This document shows positions 43,556 through 52,182 of a DNA stretch of 64,000 bases, one piece after another. The notes beneath the pieces are model-generated. The model did no database searches and was not told where the DNA came from. It saw only the letters and a list, made by a program, of their open reading frames with translations. The stretch's first letter is position 1, and every line of letters begins with the position of its first letter. Made by a program: the position numbers and the translations under genes. The DNA comes from Occallatibacter savannae (lineage in GTDB: Bacteria; Acidobacteriota; Terriglobia; Terriglobales; Acidobacteriaceae), in assembly GCF_003131205.1 (NCBI RefSeq), contig NZ_QFFY01000007.1:1-64000 (forward strand), read 5' to 3'.

Positions 43556-44413
43556 GTGTCAGAGACTCCGGCGAGCCGGATAAACGGCGACGAAATCATC
43601 TCTGAGATCCTTCACAACGCGCAGGTTGGGCAATTCAGGCTCCGCTACACGACCCTCCTGCCCTGCAGATTCAACGTGTACCTCCAACCCGCTGACTACG
43701 AGTTAATCTCACCTGTCGCAGAGGTAATTCGCAGAGAGGCCAAACAGGCATTGACCGAACACCTCGAGAGCTTGAACAAGGTGCGGCGACAACCCCAGCT
43801 CATGCAGCGGCTAGGCATCGGCAAGCCTGGCGATTCCCCGAAATACAAGATCCAGGAGACAGACTGGAGCATCGATTTCCATCCCGCAGAGGATGACCGT
43901 CTGCGTCCGGGGGAGATCGAGATCTATTCAGACCTCGGTACCGCGCAAACTCCGGACTTCGGCTCGGGCGCGAAAACAACCTTTGTCACCCGCCGAGCGG
44001 AAGGCGAGAACTCTGGACGCTCCGAGAAGACCGGCGCGGTTGCTCGACCGCCTGTGCTCGCGACACTCCGATACAGCAACGGCGGCGGAGAAAAGGTCTT
44101 CGCCATCACCAAGGAAGAGATCGTCGTTGGTCGGGGCGGAAAGGCCGTCTGGGTCGACCTGAAGGTTGAGGGACTCCCCGACATCTCGCGAGAGCATTGC
44201 CGCATTCGGCACGATACCGCGAGCGGTCGCTTCTTCCTCAAGGATCTCAGCCAATTCGGAACCGCGGTCGATGGTGCCACCGTACCGCCCAGCATCGACC
44301 GCAGTGGAGGCGGCGCAGTCGATCGCAACCTCGAGGTTCCCCTACCCGCCACCGCGAATATCGCCTTGGCCGATGTGCTCGTCATGCACTTTGAGGCGAG
44401 ACAGACGGAATGA
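43556..44413 (+). CDS. FhaA-like protein: N-terminal DUF3662-type domain and C-terminal FHA domain
   Basis: 285 residues from a GTG at 43556, eight bases after a GGGGGG ribosome site. The N-terminal ~150 residues (VGQFRLRYTTLLPCRFNVYLQPADYELI and the following helix) look like the FhaA N-terminal domain. A C-terminal FHA domain (about 195-283) has the phosphothreonine-binding residues GRGG and SREHCRI, with FGT where NGT is usual. No transmembrane segment. In actinobacteria FhaA binds phosphorylated partners of the wall machinery. First gene of a tight operon with phosphatase, kinase, SEDS-PBP fusion and a second FHA protein, so it is the likely phospho-reader. The stop overlaps the start of the microprotein (ATGA). 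Confidence 0.82.
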   Translation: MSETPASRINGDEIISEILHNAQVGQFRLRYTTLLPCRFNVYLQPADYELISPVAEVIRREAKQALTEHLESLNKVRRQPQLMQRLGIGKPGDSPKYKIQETDWSIDFHPAEDDRLRPGEIEIYSDLGTAQTPDFGSGAKTTFVTRRAEGENSGRSEKTGAVARPPVLATLRYSNGGGEKVFAITKEEIVVGRGGKAVWVDLKVEGLPDISREHCRIRHDTASGRFFLKDLSQFGTAVDGATVPPSIDRSGGGAVDRNLEVPLPATANIALADVLVMHFEARQTE

Positions 44414-44508
44414 CCACAACGCTCTTCTATCTACGAATCCCGTTTCTGATCGTGTTAGTCCTCAGTGTCCTCGGTCTTGCCTGGGCGCTTTTCCGGCGGA
44501 GCAGGTAA
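44410..44508 (+). CDS. 32-residue single-pass membrane microprotein
   Basis: A short gene fits exactly between the FHA gene and the phosphatase gene. ATG at 44410 overlaps the FHA stop (ATGA), and TAA at 44506-44508 lies three bases before the phosphatase ATG. The 32 residues are a short polar start (MTTTLFYLRIP), a hydrophobic helix of about 17 residues (FLIVLVLSVLGLAWALF) and a basic end (RRSR), so a membrane helix with the C-terminus inside. The perfect fit and the membrane-helix pattern make it a believable gene; I know no family for it. It could bind the phosphatase, the kinase or the SEDS domain in the membrane. Confidence 0.7.
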   Translation: MTTTLFYLRIPFLIVLVLSVLGLAWALFRRSR

Positions 44509-44511
44509 CAC

Positions 44512-46059
44512 ATGCCCCCACGACTGATCGCCGCCGGCCGTTCTGACACAGGTCGCACACGATCCAACAACGAAGACAGGGTCCTCGTGGATCTGCCGAA
44601 AGGCCTGTTCCTCGTCGTAGACGGCATGGGCGGACAAGCAGCTGGAGAACGCGCTGCCGAGGTGGCGGCCAGGATCATCGCCATGCGGCTCGCTCGCCAG
44701 ACCGGCGACGCTGAAAAGAGAGTGCGCGAGGCGTTCGCGCTCGCCAGCACCGAAATCTACGATCTGGCAGCGCAGCAGCCAGAACTGAAAGGAATGGCTT
44801 GCGTCGCTACGCTTGCGCTGATTGAAGGTGACCGAGTTGTCGTAGGACATGTCGGAGATTCGCGCCTTTACCTGCTCGAACCCGCCAGCATCCGCAAGGT
44901 GACGAGCGATCACTCTCCCGTCGGCGAATTGGAAGACGCAGGCAAGCTCAGCGAAGAAGACGCGATGCGCCATCCGCGCAGAAGTCAGGTCTATCGCGAT
45001 CTTGGCAGCGCACCCCACGCGCCCGACGATCCTGACTTCGTCGAAGTCCATTCGTTTGTTCTACCGGACTGTTCGGCGCTGCTTTTATGCTCCGACGGCC
45101 TGACGGACCAGGTTCCTGCGCAACAGATCCGACGTATCGTTGAACACCACGCCGCAGATCCGAATGCCGCAGCCCTCGCCTTGATCGAAGCCGCGAACGA
45201 TGCAGGAGGCAAAGACAATGTATCGGCCATTCTCGTCGAGACGGCTCAGTACGCCGGAATCTCTGAGAAACGCAAGGTGCGGACATCTGCCAATTTCGGC
45301 TGGCTGTGGTTCCTCGCAGGCCTGCTCGTAGCCACAGCGTTGTTCGGCATATTGCGCCCCTACATCGAGCAGACCTCATCCGGCAATAAACTCAACCTCG
45401 GAACCGTACGGCGGCCTCATACCTGGTCGGTCGGCCCGGGCGGAATCAGCAGCATCGAAGAAGCGTTAGAGAAAGCCTCAACAGGTGACACCATCTCCGT
45501 CGCGCCGGGCGAGTACCACGAAGCTCTGCATCTGCGTAGCGGCGTCTCGCTCGTCAGTCTCGAAGTCTACGGCGCGAAGATCATCGCTCCCGGCGTGGCA
45601 GTCATCGGCGATTCTGTGCACGACGCGCGTTTCTCGGGATTTGAGATCCTCGGCCCCGGCGAGATCGGCATCCAGCTCGTGAACTCAGACGTTGAGCTTA
45701 CAAACCTAAAAGTGACCGGGATGAGCAAGGCCGGAGTAGAAATCGACGGTGGCAAATCTTCACTTCAAGGATCGACCATCGAAGCAAACGGAGGTACCGG
45801 CGTCTACGTCCACGGCCTGACATCTGCCAATATCGACCACAACGTAATCCGCAACAATGGGCATGGTTCCGAGCCCCTCCCGGGATTGTTCGTCGGAGGT
45901 TCGGCTACTCCGCACCTCTGGGCAAATGTGATTGCGGGGAACGGCAAGGAGCAGGTATGGATCTCTCCCTTCTTCAACCAGGGCACCCTGCTGAAAGATA
46001 ACGAAATCGCCCCTGCATCGAAACGCGGGGAGCTCAGCGTCAAAGTAGTCACACGATGA
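44512..46059 (+). CDS. Membrane PP2C phosphatase with extracytoplasmic beta-helix domain (PstP-like)
   Basis: 515 residues. Residues 1-245 are a PP2C (PPM) phosphatase with the metal-binding motifs intact: ED at 21-22, VVDGMGG (Asp37), VGHVGDSRLYL, CSDGLTD (Asp195) and KDNVS (Asp235). One transmembrane helix (about 262-280) follows. Residues ~300-510 lie outside the membrane and look like a right-handed parallel beta-helix/NosD-type repeat (ISSIEEALEKASTGDTISVAPGEYHE, VELTNLKVTGMSKAGVEIDGG, ANIDHNVIRNNG). Such domains usually bind polysaccharide. The phosphatase should reverse the kinase encoded next (ATGA overlap), and the outside domain may sense wall or polysaccharide material. Confidence 0.9.
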   Translation: MPPRLIAAGRSDTGRTRSNNEDRVLVDLPKGLFLVVDGMGGQAAGERAAEVAARIIAMRLARQTGDAEKRVREAFALASTEIYDLAAQQPELKGMACVATLALIEGDRVVVGHVGDSRLYLLEPASIRKVTSDHSPVGELEDAGKLSEEDAMRHPRRSQVYRDLGSAPHAPDDPDFVEVHSFVLPDCSALLLCSDGLTDQVPAQQIRRIVEHHAADPNAAALALIEAANDAGGKDNVSAILVETAQYAGISEKRKVRTSANFGWLWFLAGLLVATALFGILRPYIEQTSSGNKLNLGTVRRPHTWSVGPGGISSIEEALEKASTGDTISVAPGEYHEALHLRSGVSLVSLEVYGAKIIAPGVAVIGDSVHDARFSGFEILGPGEIGIQLVNSDVELTNLKVTGMSKAGVEIDGGKSSLQGSTIEANGGTGVYVHGLTSANIDHNVIRNNGHGSEPLPGLFVGGSATPHLWANVIAGNGKEQVWISPFFNQGTLLKDNEIAPASKRGELSVKVVTR

Positions 46060-47969
46060 GCGTTCAGACTGCAGGCCGCTTCACACTCCTTCGCAAACTG
46101 CCCGCCGGTGGGATGGGCCGTGTGTTTGAGGCGGAGGACCCGGAGAGCGGTCGGCGCGTCGCTTTGAAGCTGATCGATCTCGGCGCCGACGCTGACAGCC
46201 AGGAGATCCTCCGGGCCGAGCGGCGCGGAGCGGAACTGCAGAAGCAGCTCTGCGCTCTCGACACTCGCGTGGCTCAGATTTATGAATTCGGCGAGATGCC
46301 GGGCTACTTCTACATCTCCATGGAGTACATCGAAGGCGAGGACATCTCCGAACTGATCAGGGGAAAAGGCCTGCCCCCAGAGTTCGCCATGCGCATCGCA
46401 CAGGATGTGCTCGATGTACTGGACCACGCTCATCATCTGGCCGCGACCATTGACGGCCGCGCGACAAGCGGCATCGTGCACGGCGACGTAAAGCCTCGCA
46501 ACATCCGCGTAACACCGGACGGCGGAATCAAGGTGCTGGACTTCGGAATTGCCAAGGCGCTCTCGGCAACGCGCAATTTCACTCAGAATGTGTTTGCAAG
46601 CGTTCAGTATTCATCGCCTGAACGACTGAGAACCGGTGAAGTCGACGTCAGCTCCGATCTTTGGGGAGTCGCGGTCGTTCTCTACGAAATCCTCGAGGGC
46701 CATCCGTATTTCGAGGCTGAGAACGGATCGAAGCTGGAGCACATGATCCGTGATTACCACCAGCTCCGGCCGATCCCAACCTCCTGGCCTGAGCCTCTGC
46801 GCGGAGTCGTAGCCCGCGCTCTGAGCCCCTACCCTGAGATCCGATTCTCCACTGCACGGGAATTTGCGCACGCCATCGAAGAGATTCGAACTGAATCGAA
46901 GCCCATCGACGAGAAGACCGTCCGAATCCAATCCGCCGCAGACCCCGAAGCCACCCGCCGAGTCTCGCAACAAACCGTCCGGACGCAAGCCGATCTTGCG
47001 ACCGGCTCAACTGCGACAGCAGAGTCGGACGCCACGCGGAAGACCACGGCGACGGCGCCACCACGCTCAACCTCCACCGCGAGCTCCGGCTTCCGGCCCA
47101 TCGTTGCGCCTGCGAAGCCAAGCAAACGTAGCTGGTTCAAAGATCTGTTTCGCGTTATCGCGCTTGTCGTGCTCGTGCTGTTCCTCGTACCCGTCTTCTA
47201 CGCTGTGAACGAATACATGGTCTGGCGAAGTGCCGACCAGCTTGCCAGCGATCTCAAAAGCGAAAAGCAAAAAGACCTCGACGCGGCATGGCGCCGCTAC
47301 TCCCAGCTCGCATCGCGGTCTCATGTTGGTATCAGCCTGTGGTCAGCCAGAGATGCGCTGAGCAATCGCTTGATGAACGACGTCGACCATGTGATTGCGA
47401 GGTATGAGGAGCCTGATCCGCCCCTCGTGCCGGAATCAGACTGGATGCGTGCACAGGCCGAGGCATCTCACGCCCTGCAGCTCGAACCCAACGACAAAGA
47501 TATCCACGGCAAGCTCCGCCTGATCGACGGTCATCTCGCGCGTATACGGGGCACCGCGAGACACGACAGCAGGCTTCTCGAGGAGTCGCGGCAGGACTTC
47601 GAAGATGCAGCGAAGTATATGAAGAAGTCTCCAGATCCCTGGCTCGGCCTCGCACGACTCGACATCTACTCCTTCCACGATCTCGAGCACGGAGAGGCAG
47701 CCATCAAAGAAGCGGATCGAAGAGGGCATGAAATCGGCAAGCGAGAGACGGCGGAACTGGCTGACGGCTACCGCTATCAAGGCGAACGGGCCGTCGACCT
47801 CGGCAATAGCGCCAGAGATAGCTCCGACGCCCAACGGTATTACGAGATCGCCGACCAGAACCTGAACCATGCCCGGGAGTTGTACCAAAGCATCCTACCC
47901 TGGGCCGGTGCAGCGGCAAGCCTCCAGAGGGTAAACAAACTCCAGGCTCGTTTAACGAGCCGCCGATAG
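46056..47969 (+). CDS. Transmembrane Ser/Thr protein kinase with extracytoplasmic helical-repeat domain
   Basis: 637 residues. Kinase domain ~8-280: LPAGGMGRVFEA P-loop, Lys38 (VALKLI), catalytic loop VHGDVKPRN with Asp144 but Gly instead of the HRD arginine, and DFG (162-164). A Thr/Ser/Ala-rich juxtamembrane linker (290-355) contains several TR(R/K) and TVR motifs suited to autophosphorylation and FHA binding. One transmembrane helix is at ~366-385. The outside ~250 residues are helical, TPR-like (QAEASHALQLEPNDKDIHGKL, DPWLGLARLDI), not the PASTA repeats of PknB. It is coupled by ATGA to the phosphatase gene and lies 14 bases before the SEDS-PBP fusion gene. Confidence 0.9.
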   Translation: MSVQTAGRFTLLRKLPAGGMGRVFEAEDPESGRRVALKLIDLGADADSQEILRAERRGAELQKQLCALDTRVAQIYEFGEMPGYFYISMEYIEGEDISELIRGKGLPPEFAMRIAQDVLDVLDHAHHLAATIDGRATSGIVHGDVKPRNIRVTPDGGIKVLDFGIAKALSATRNFTQNVFASVQYSSPERLRTGEVDVSSDLWGVAVVLYEILEGHPYFEAENGSKLEHMIRDYHQLRPIPTSWPEPLRGVVARALSPYPEIRFSTAREFAHAIEEIRTESKPIDEKTVRIQSAADPEATRRVSQQTVRTQADLATGSTATAESDATRKTTATAPPRSTSTASSGFRPIVAPAKPSKRSWFKDLFRVIALVVLVLFLVPVFYAVNEYMVWRSADQLASDLKSEKQKDLDAAWRRYSQLASRSHVGISLWSARDALSNRLMNDVDHVIARYEEPDPPLVPESDWMRAQAEASHALQLEPNDKDIHGKLRLIDGHLARIRGTARHDSRLLEESRQDFEDAAKYMKKSPDPWLGLARLDIYSFHDLEHGEAAIKEADRRGHEIGKRETAELADGYRYQGERAVDLGNSARDSSDAQRYYEIADQNLNHARELYQSILPWAGAAASLQRVNKLQARLTSRR

Positions 47970-47983
47970 AGCGCAAGGAACCA

Positions 47984-50900
47984 ATGGTCATCACTCGCAG
48001 AACGGTTGCAGATCGAACAGAGAAACGGGATCACTTCACGTCTGGGCGGCAGGAAGGCAGAGGCGTAGAGCGCCTGCTGCTCATCGTAACTTCAATCGTC
48101 ATCCTGTCCGCATTAGCTCTTACGGCCCGTGCGCGGCTATCGCGCGTGAGTGATGTTCAACCCGCACCTCTGAACCTTTCAACCGTCGACAGGCGCGAGC
48201 AATTGCTTCCCTACCTCCCGGCGAATTCTTCTGCGGCCGAGCGCCAATATATCGCTGGCAAGGTTTTCCAACACCTCCCCGCGAACGGCGAAGGAATCTC
48301 CCATGTTGGAGAGATCGGCCAGCTTCGTGTGCCAATCAGCGAGGTTCTCTCAACCCGCGGCCTCACCGAGTTGCAGGCGCGAGCCCGATTGACCCTCTCC
48401 ACTCACCCCGACGCCACCACCATCGCGCTACTCACATCGGCCGATGTAGCCCGTCTCAAGCCGTTGTTCGCTGTCCGCGAAGCCGGCCTCTTCACAAGGC
48501 AACTCGTTCTATGGAGCGTCCTGTTTCTTTGTTGCTTCTTCGGCGTGCACCTCTATTGGACCCTGCGACGTATCGAAGGCCCGCAATACCTGCTGCCCGC
48601 CGTGCAACTGCTGACTGGAATCGGCATGACGCTGATGGTCACGTTGCGCGACCCCCTGCGAGACACGCTCGCCTTCGTAAACTTCGCCGAAGGAGCCGCC
48701 GTCGGCTGCGTGGTGCTTGCGGCAGCGGCCACATTGGATTTTCGCCGTCTTGCAGGGAAGCTGAGCTATGTGTTCCTGCTCGCAGCATTCGTGCTCTCCG
48801 CTGCACTCATCCTGTTTGGTTCCGGACCCGCCGGTAGCGATGCGAAGGTGAATCTATTCGGATTCCAACCTGCCGAAGTCATCCGAATCCTGATCGTCTT
48901 CTTCCTCGCCGGATATTTCGCAGAACGCTGGGAGTTCCTTCGCACCCTGCGCGAACAAGGCGCTCGATCCTCCAAACTTTCACGCTGGATCGAGGTGCCG
49001 AGGCGCGAGTACTTCCTGCCGGTATTCGCCGGAGTTGTCGTCTCGCTGGGCTTCTTCTTCCTTCAGAAAGACCTCGGACCGGCGCTGCTCATCGCCTGCC
49101 TCTTCCTCGCCATGTACGCTGTCGCGCGTAACCGTTCCCTGTTCGCGCTGGGCGGCTTCGCCGTGATTCTCGCCGGGTTTGCATCGGGCTACTATCTCGG
49201 ATTCCCAAAGAACGTTGCCGGACGCATCTCCATGTGGCTCTCGCCTTGGGACAACTCCGTGCGCGGTGGCGAGCAGGTGGCCCACGCCCTCTGGGCCTTT
49301 GCAAGCGGTGGGACCTTCGGATCCGGACTCGGGCTGGGAGATCCCCAACTCATGCCCGCAGCTCACACCGACCTGATCCTTGCCGCCCTCGGCGAAGAAT
49401 GGGGCTTCGTCGGCGTGCTCTGTGTGCTGGCCATCTACAGCGGTCTGGTCTGGTTCGGCATCCGTACGGCCCTTCGCTCACGATCCGACTACAACTTCTT
49501 CCTCGCTCTTGGCCTGTCCCTTGCACTCGCGCTCCAGGTTGCCCTTATCGCCGGCGGAGTTCTGGACCTCATTCCGCTTTCAGGCGTTGTCGTGCCCTTC
49601 CTCAGCTATGGCCGCACCGCGCTGATCACGAATTTCGCCATCGTCGGAATTCTCTTCTCCCTCGCATCCAACGGCTCGACCGGTGAAGCCACAACTCAGC
49701 CCTTCCGTGCGAGTACGCGCGGCCTCGCCTATATCCTCGCGGCCATCGGTGCAGTCCTGCTCGTAAAAGCCGCATACTTGCAAGTCGTTCGCGCAGACGC
49801 CACCGCCGGCGCAGGAGCCCTGGCTCTGCAAGCCGACGGTCAGCGCCGCTACGAATACAATCCCCGCCTCCTTTCCATCGCACACTCCATTCCACGAGGC
49901 ACCATCTACGACCGCAACGGGCTCCCGCTCGCCACCAGCGACTGGAACGAGCTTTCAAGAAGCCGTGAGGCATACGCCAGCATGGGCGTGACCATTGCAG
50001 CGGCCCCAGACCCAGGAACAACACGCTTCTATCCGCTTGGGCCTCTTGCATTCCACCTGCTCGGCGATTTGCGAACTCACGCAAACTGGTCGGCAACAAA
50101 CAGCTCTCTTGCAGAGCGCGATTTCAGCACCGCGCTCCAGGGCTTTGACGATCGCGCGACCGTCGTCGAAACATCAGATCGCCACGCCGCCACGAAGACT
50201 TACGGCATCCGCTATGACTATCGCGAACTCCTGCCCCTGCTGCGCCATCGATGGCAGCCAAATTCACCTCAGGTGAAAAAGGTGCTGGACCGCGACCGAA
50301 ACCTGCATATGTCCATCGACGCCCGACTGCAGGTCCGCGCGTCAGAGCTGTTGCAAGCCCAACTCAGCAAGCTCGGGAAAACACGCGGCGCGGTCGTCAT
50401 CATGGACCCCGCAACCGGAGACCTGCTGGCCTCCGTAAGCTACCCCTGGCCTAGCGCTTCTCCTGCTGCGCTCAACCCCGCATCTTCCGACGATTCGCTG
50501 CTCGATCGCGCGCGCTATGGGCTCTATCCCCCCGGCTCTTCCTTCAAGATCGTCACGTCGATCGCAGCTCTACGCAAAGACCCGTCCAGCGCCGAAAGCC
50601 GATTCGAATGTAAGCGCCTCCCCGACGGACGCACTGGCAATTTCATTCGAGGCCTCAGGCGCCCGATTCACGACGACATCAAAGACACCGAGCCGCATGG
50701 AGACATCGCGATGCGCACTGGTCTCGTCGTCTCCTGCAACGCCTACTTCGCTCAGCTCGGAACCTATGTGGTCGGCGCGGAAGCGCTATTCGATACGGCA
50801 AACCATCTCGGCATCTCGGTTGCGAACCCTTCAAATGCCCAGACCCTCCGTCAAGAACTCCCGCAAGCCTCCTATGGACAGGGCCAGGTGGTCGCCAGCC

Positions 50901-51310
50901 CCTTCCAGATGGCGCGCGTTGCTGCCACCATCGCACAAAAAGGATCGATGCCTTACGGCCGTTGGATCACCGACGCGAATAATCCGCGTCTGCAGCCGCC
51001 CCAGGCGATACTCGGCCCCCAACCAGCCACTCTCATCGGAGATTACATGCGCGACGCTGTAACCTCCGGAACCGGTCGCGGCGCGCAACTCGCCGACCTC
51101 CCCATTGCCGGCAAGACCGGAACCGCCGAGCTCGAGCATGCCGCTTCGCACGCGTGGTTCATCGGGTTCGCTCCGTACGGCGGAGCGCGCAAGCTCGCAT
51201 TCGCAGTGCTCGTTGAGAACGGCCAATATGGCGGCACGGCAGCAGCCCCGCTGGCCGCAGAGCTGATGAAAGAAGCAAAATCCATGGGATACTTCGAGAG
51301 GCAACAATGA
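47984..51310 (+). CDS. SEDS glycosyltransferase (RodA/FtsW) fused to class B penicillin-binding protein
   Basis: 1108 residues in one frame with a good ribosome site (AAGGA, five bases before ATG). Residues ~30-165 are a first helix and an outside region. Residues ~172-565 are the SEDS polymerase, with RISMWLSPWDN (Asp423 probably the catalytic Asp), GGEQVAHALWAFASGGTFGSGLG and AHTDLILAALGEEWGF. A helix at ~580-600 leads into the penicillin-binding part: SIPRGTIYDRNGLPLA, then the transpeptidase motifs Ser852-S-F-Lys855 (PPGSSFK), Ser917-C-Asn919 and Lys1044-T-G. So glycan polymerisation and crosslinking activities are on one polypeptide. SEDS and class B PBPs normally form a two-protein complex. 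The start overlaps nothing; the stop overlaps the next gene (ATGA). Confidence 0.93.
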   Translation: MVITRRTVADRTEKRDHFTSGRQEGRGVERLLLIVTSIVILSALALTARARLSRVSDVQPAPLNLSTVDRREQLLPYLPANSSAAERQYIAGKVFQHLPANGEGISHVGEIGQLRVPISEVLSTRGLTELQARARLTLSTHPDATTIALLTSADVARLKPLFAVREAGLFTRQLVLWSVLFLCCFFGVHLYWTLRRIEGPQYLLPAVQLLTGIGMTLMVTLRDPLRDTLAFVNFAEGAAVGCVVLAAAATLDFRRLAGKLSYVFLLAAFVLSAALILFGSGPAGSDAKVNLFGFQPAEVIRILIVFFLAGYFAERWEFLRTLREQGARSSKLSRWIEVPRREYFLPVFAGVVVSLGFFFLQKDLGPALLIACLFLAMYAVARNRSLFALGGFAVILAGFASGYYLGFPKNVAGRISMWLSPWDNSVRGGEQVAHALWAFASGGTFGSGLGLGDPQLMPAAHTDLILAALGEEWGFVGVLCVLAIYSGLVWFGIRTALRSRSDYNFFLALGLSLALALQVALIAGGVLDLIPLSGVVVPFLSYGRTALITNFAIVGILFSLASNGSTGEATTQPFRASTRGLAYILAAIGAVLLVKAAYLQVVRADATAGAGALALQADGQRRYEYNPRLLSIAHSIPRGTIYDRNGLPLATSDWNELSRSREAYASMGVTIAAAPDPGTTRFYPLGPLAFHLLGDLRTHANWSATNSSLAERDFSTALQGFDDRATVVETSDRHAATKTYGIRYDYRELLPLLRHRWQPNSPQVKKVLDRDRNLHMSIDARLQVRASELLQAQLSKLGKTRGAVVIMDPATGDLLASVSYPWPSASPAALNPASSDDSLLDRARYGLYPPGSSFKIVTSIAALRKDPSSAESRFECKRLPDGRTGNFIRGLRRPIHDDIKDTEPHGDIAMRTGLVVSCNAYFAQLGTYVVGAEALFDTANHLGISVANPSNAQTLRQELPQASYGQGQVVASPFQMARVAATIAQKGSMPYGRWITDANNPRLQPPQAILGPQPATLIGDYMRDAVTSGTGRGAQLADLPIAGKTGTAELEHAASHAWFIGFAPYGGARKLAFAVLVENGQYGGTAAAPLAAELMKEAKSMGYFERQQ

Positions 51311-52110
51311 GTCGTCTGCAGCAAATCGAACAGCGAATCGACCGGGCGCTCCGCGCGCTGCTCCGGTCCTCTTCGCCCGAACAGCGCCGCGAAATCATCG
51401 AGGTCCATCGAGCGATTCTGGAAGAAATCGGATCCCGTGTCGATTCCCTGCCTCGCGGAAAACGTGGCTTCAGCTACTCCAATATCCAGGTCCAGATACT
51501 TGCCGAAGCAGACCGCCGACGCTCATACGAAAAGGTCTTCGTCGACGGAGCGTCTCTCGAACGCGATATCAAAGGCTACTTCGAGGATGCCTCCATCGAG
51601 TACCCTGCCAATCTCAAAATCCAAATCGAACTCGTCGACGATCTTCCCCCCGACGTGAAAGCGCATGGCTTCGACGTCACCTACAGCAACACGCAACTCA
51701 AAGAGGTATCAGCCCAGCCACTCCAAATCCGGTTGACACTTTTGACCGGCATCGCCGACCAGAGTGAATATCTGTTTTCGCAACAGCGCATCAACATCGG
51801 CCGTCTGTCAGAGGTTCTGGACAGCCACCTCCGTCCGATTCGCCGAAATCATGTGGCACTCAAAGACGAAGCTTCCGGAGTAAACGCCACAGTCTCGCGT
51901 TCGCACGCCCACATCGAATTCGACGCCGAAGCCTTGCGCTTTCGTCTCTTTGACGACGGCAGCGCTCAGGGTACAACCCTGTTCAGAGACGGATCACTGA
52001 TTACCGTGCCTAAGGGCGCCAGCAAAGGCGTTCTCCTGCTTGATAACGATGAGATCATCGTCGGTCGGGTACATATTCGCTTCGAATATACCGAACCGCA
52101 ATTGCACTGA
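51307..52110 (+). CDS. Second FhaA-like protein with C-terminal FHA domain
   Basis: 267 residues, start overlapping the fusion-gene stop (ATGA). The N-terminal part (IEQRIDRALRALLRSSSPEQRREIIEVHRAILEEIGSRV, then FSYSNIQVQILAEADRRRSYEKVF) is the same general domain as in the first FHA protein of the operon. The C-terminal FHA domain has INIGRL, TVSRSHAHIEF and SAQGTTLF. No membrane segment. As last gene of the operon it probably recruits phosphorylated kinase or the SEDS-PBP protein. The two FHA proteins differ enough to have separate partners. Confidence 0.82.
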   Translation: MSRLQQIEQRIDRALRALLRSSSPEQRREIIEVHRAILEEIGSRVDSLPRGKRGFSYSNIQVQILAEADRRRSYEKVFVDGASLERDIKGYFEDASIEYPANLKIQIELVDDLPPDVKAHGFDVTYSNTQLKEVSAQPLQIRLTLLTGIADQSEYLFSQQRINIGRLSEVLDSHLRPIRRNHVALKDEASGVNATVSRSHAHIEFDAEALRFRLFDDGSAQGTTLFRDGSLITVPKGASKGVLLLDNDEIIVGRVHIRFEYTEPQLH

Positions 52111-52182
52111 TCTCCAAATTCTGTCGCCAAAGCACGCAGTGCCGGCAACCACTCTTAATCCGCATGCTAAACTCACCGTGCA

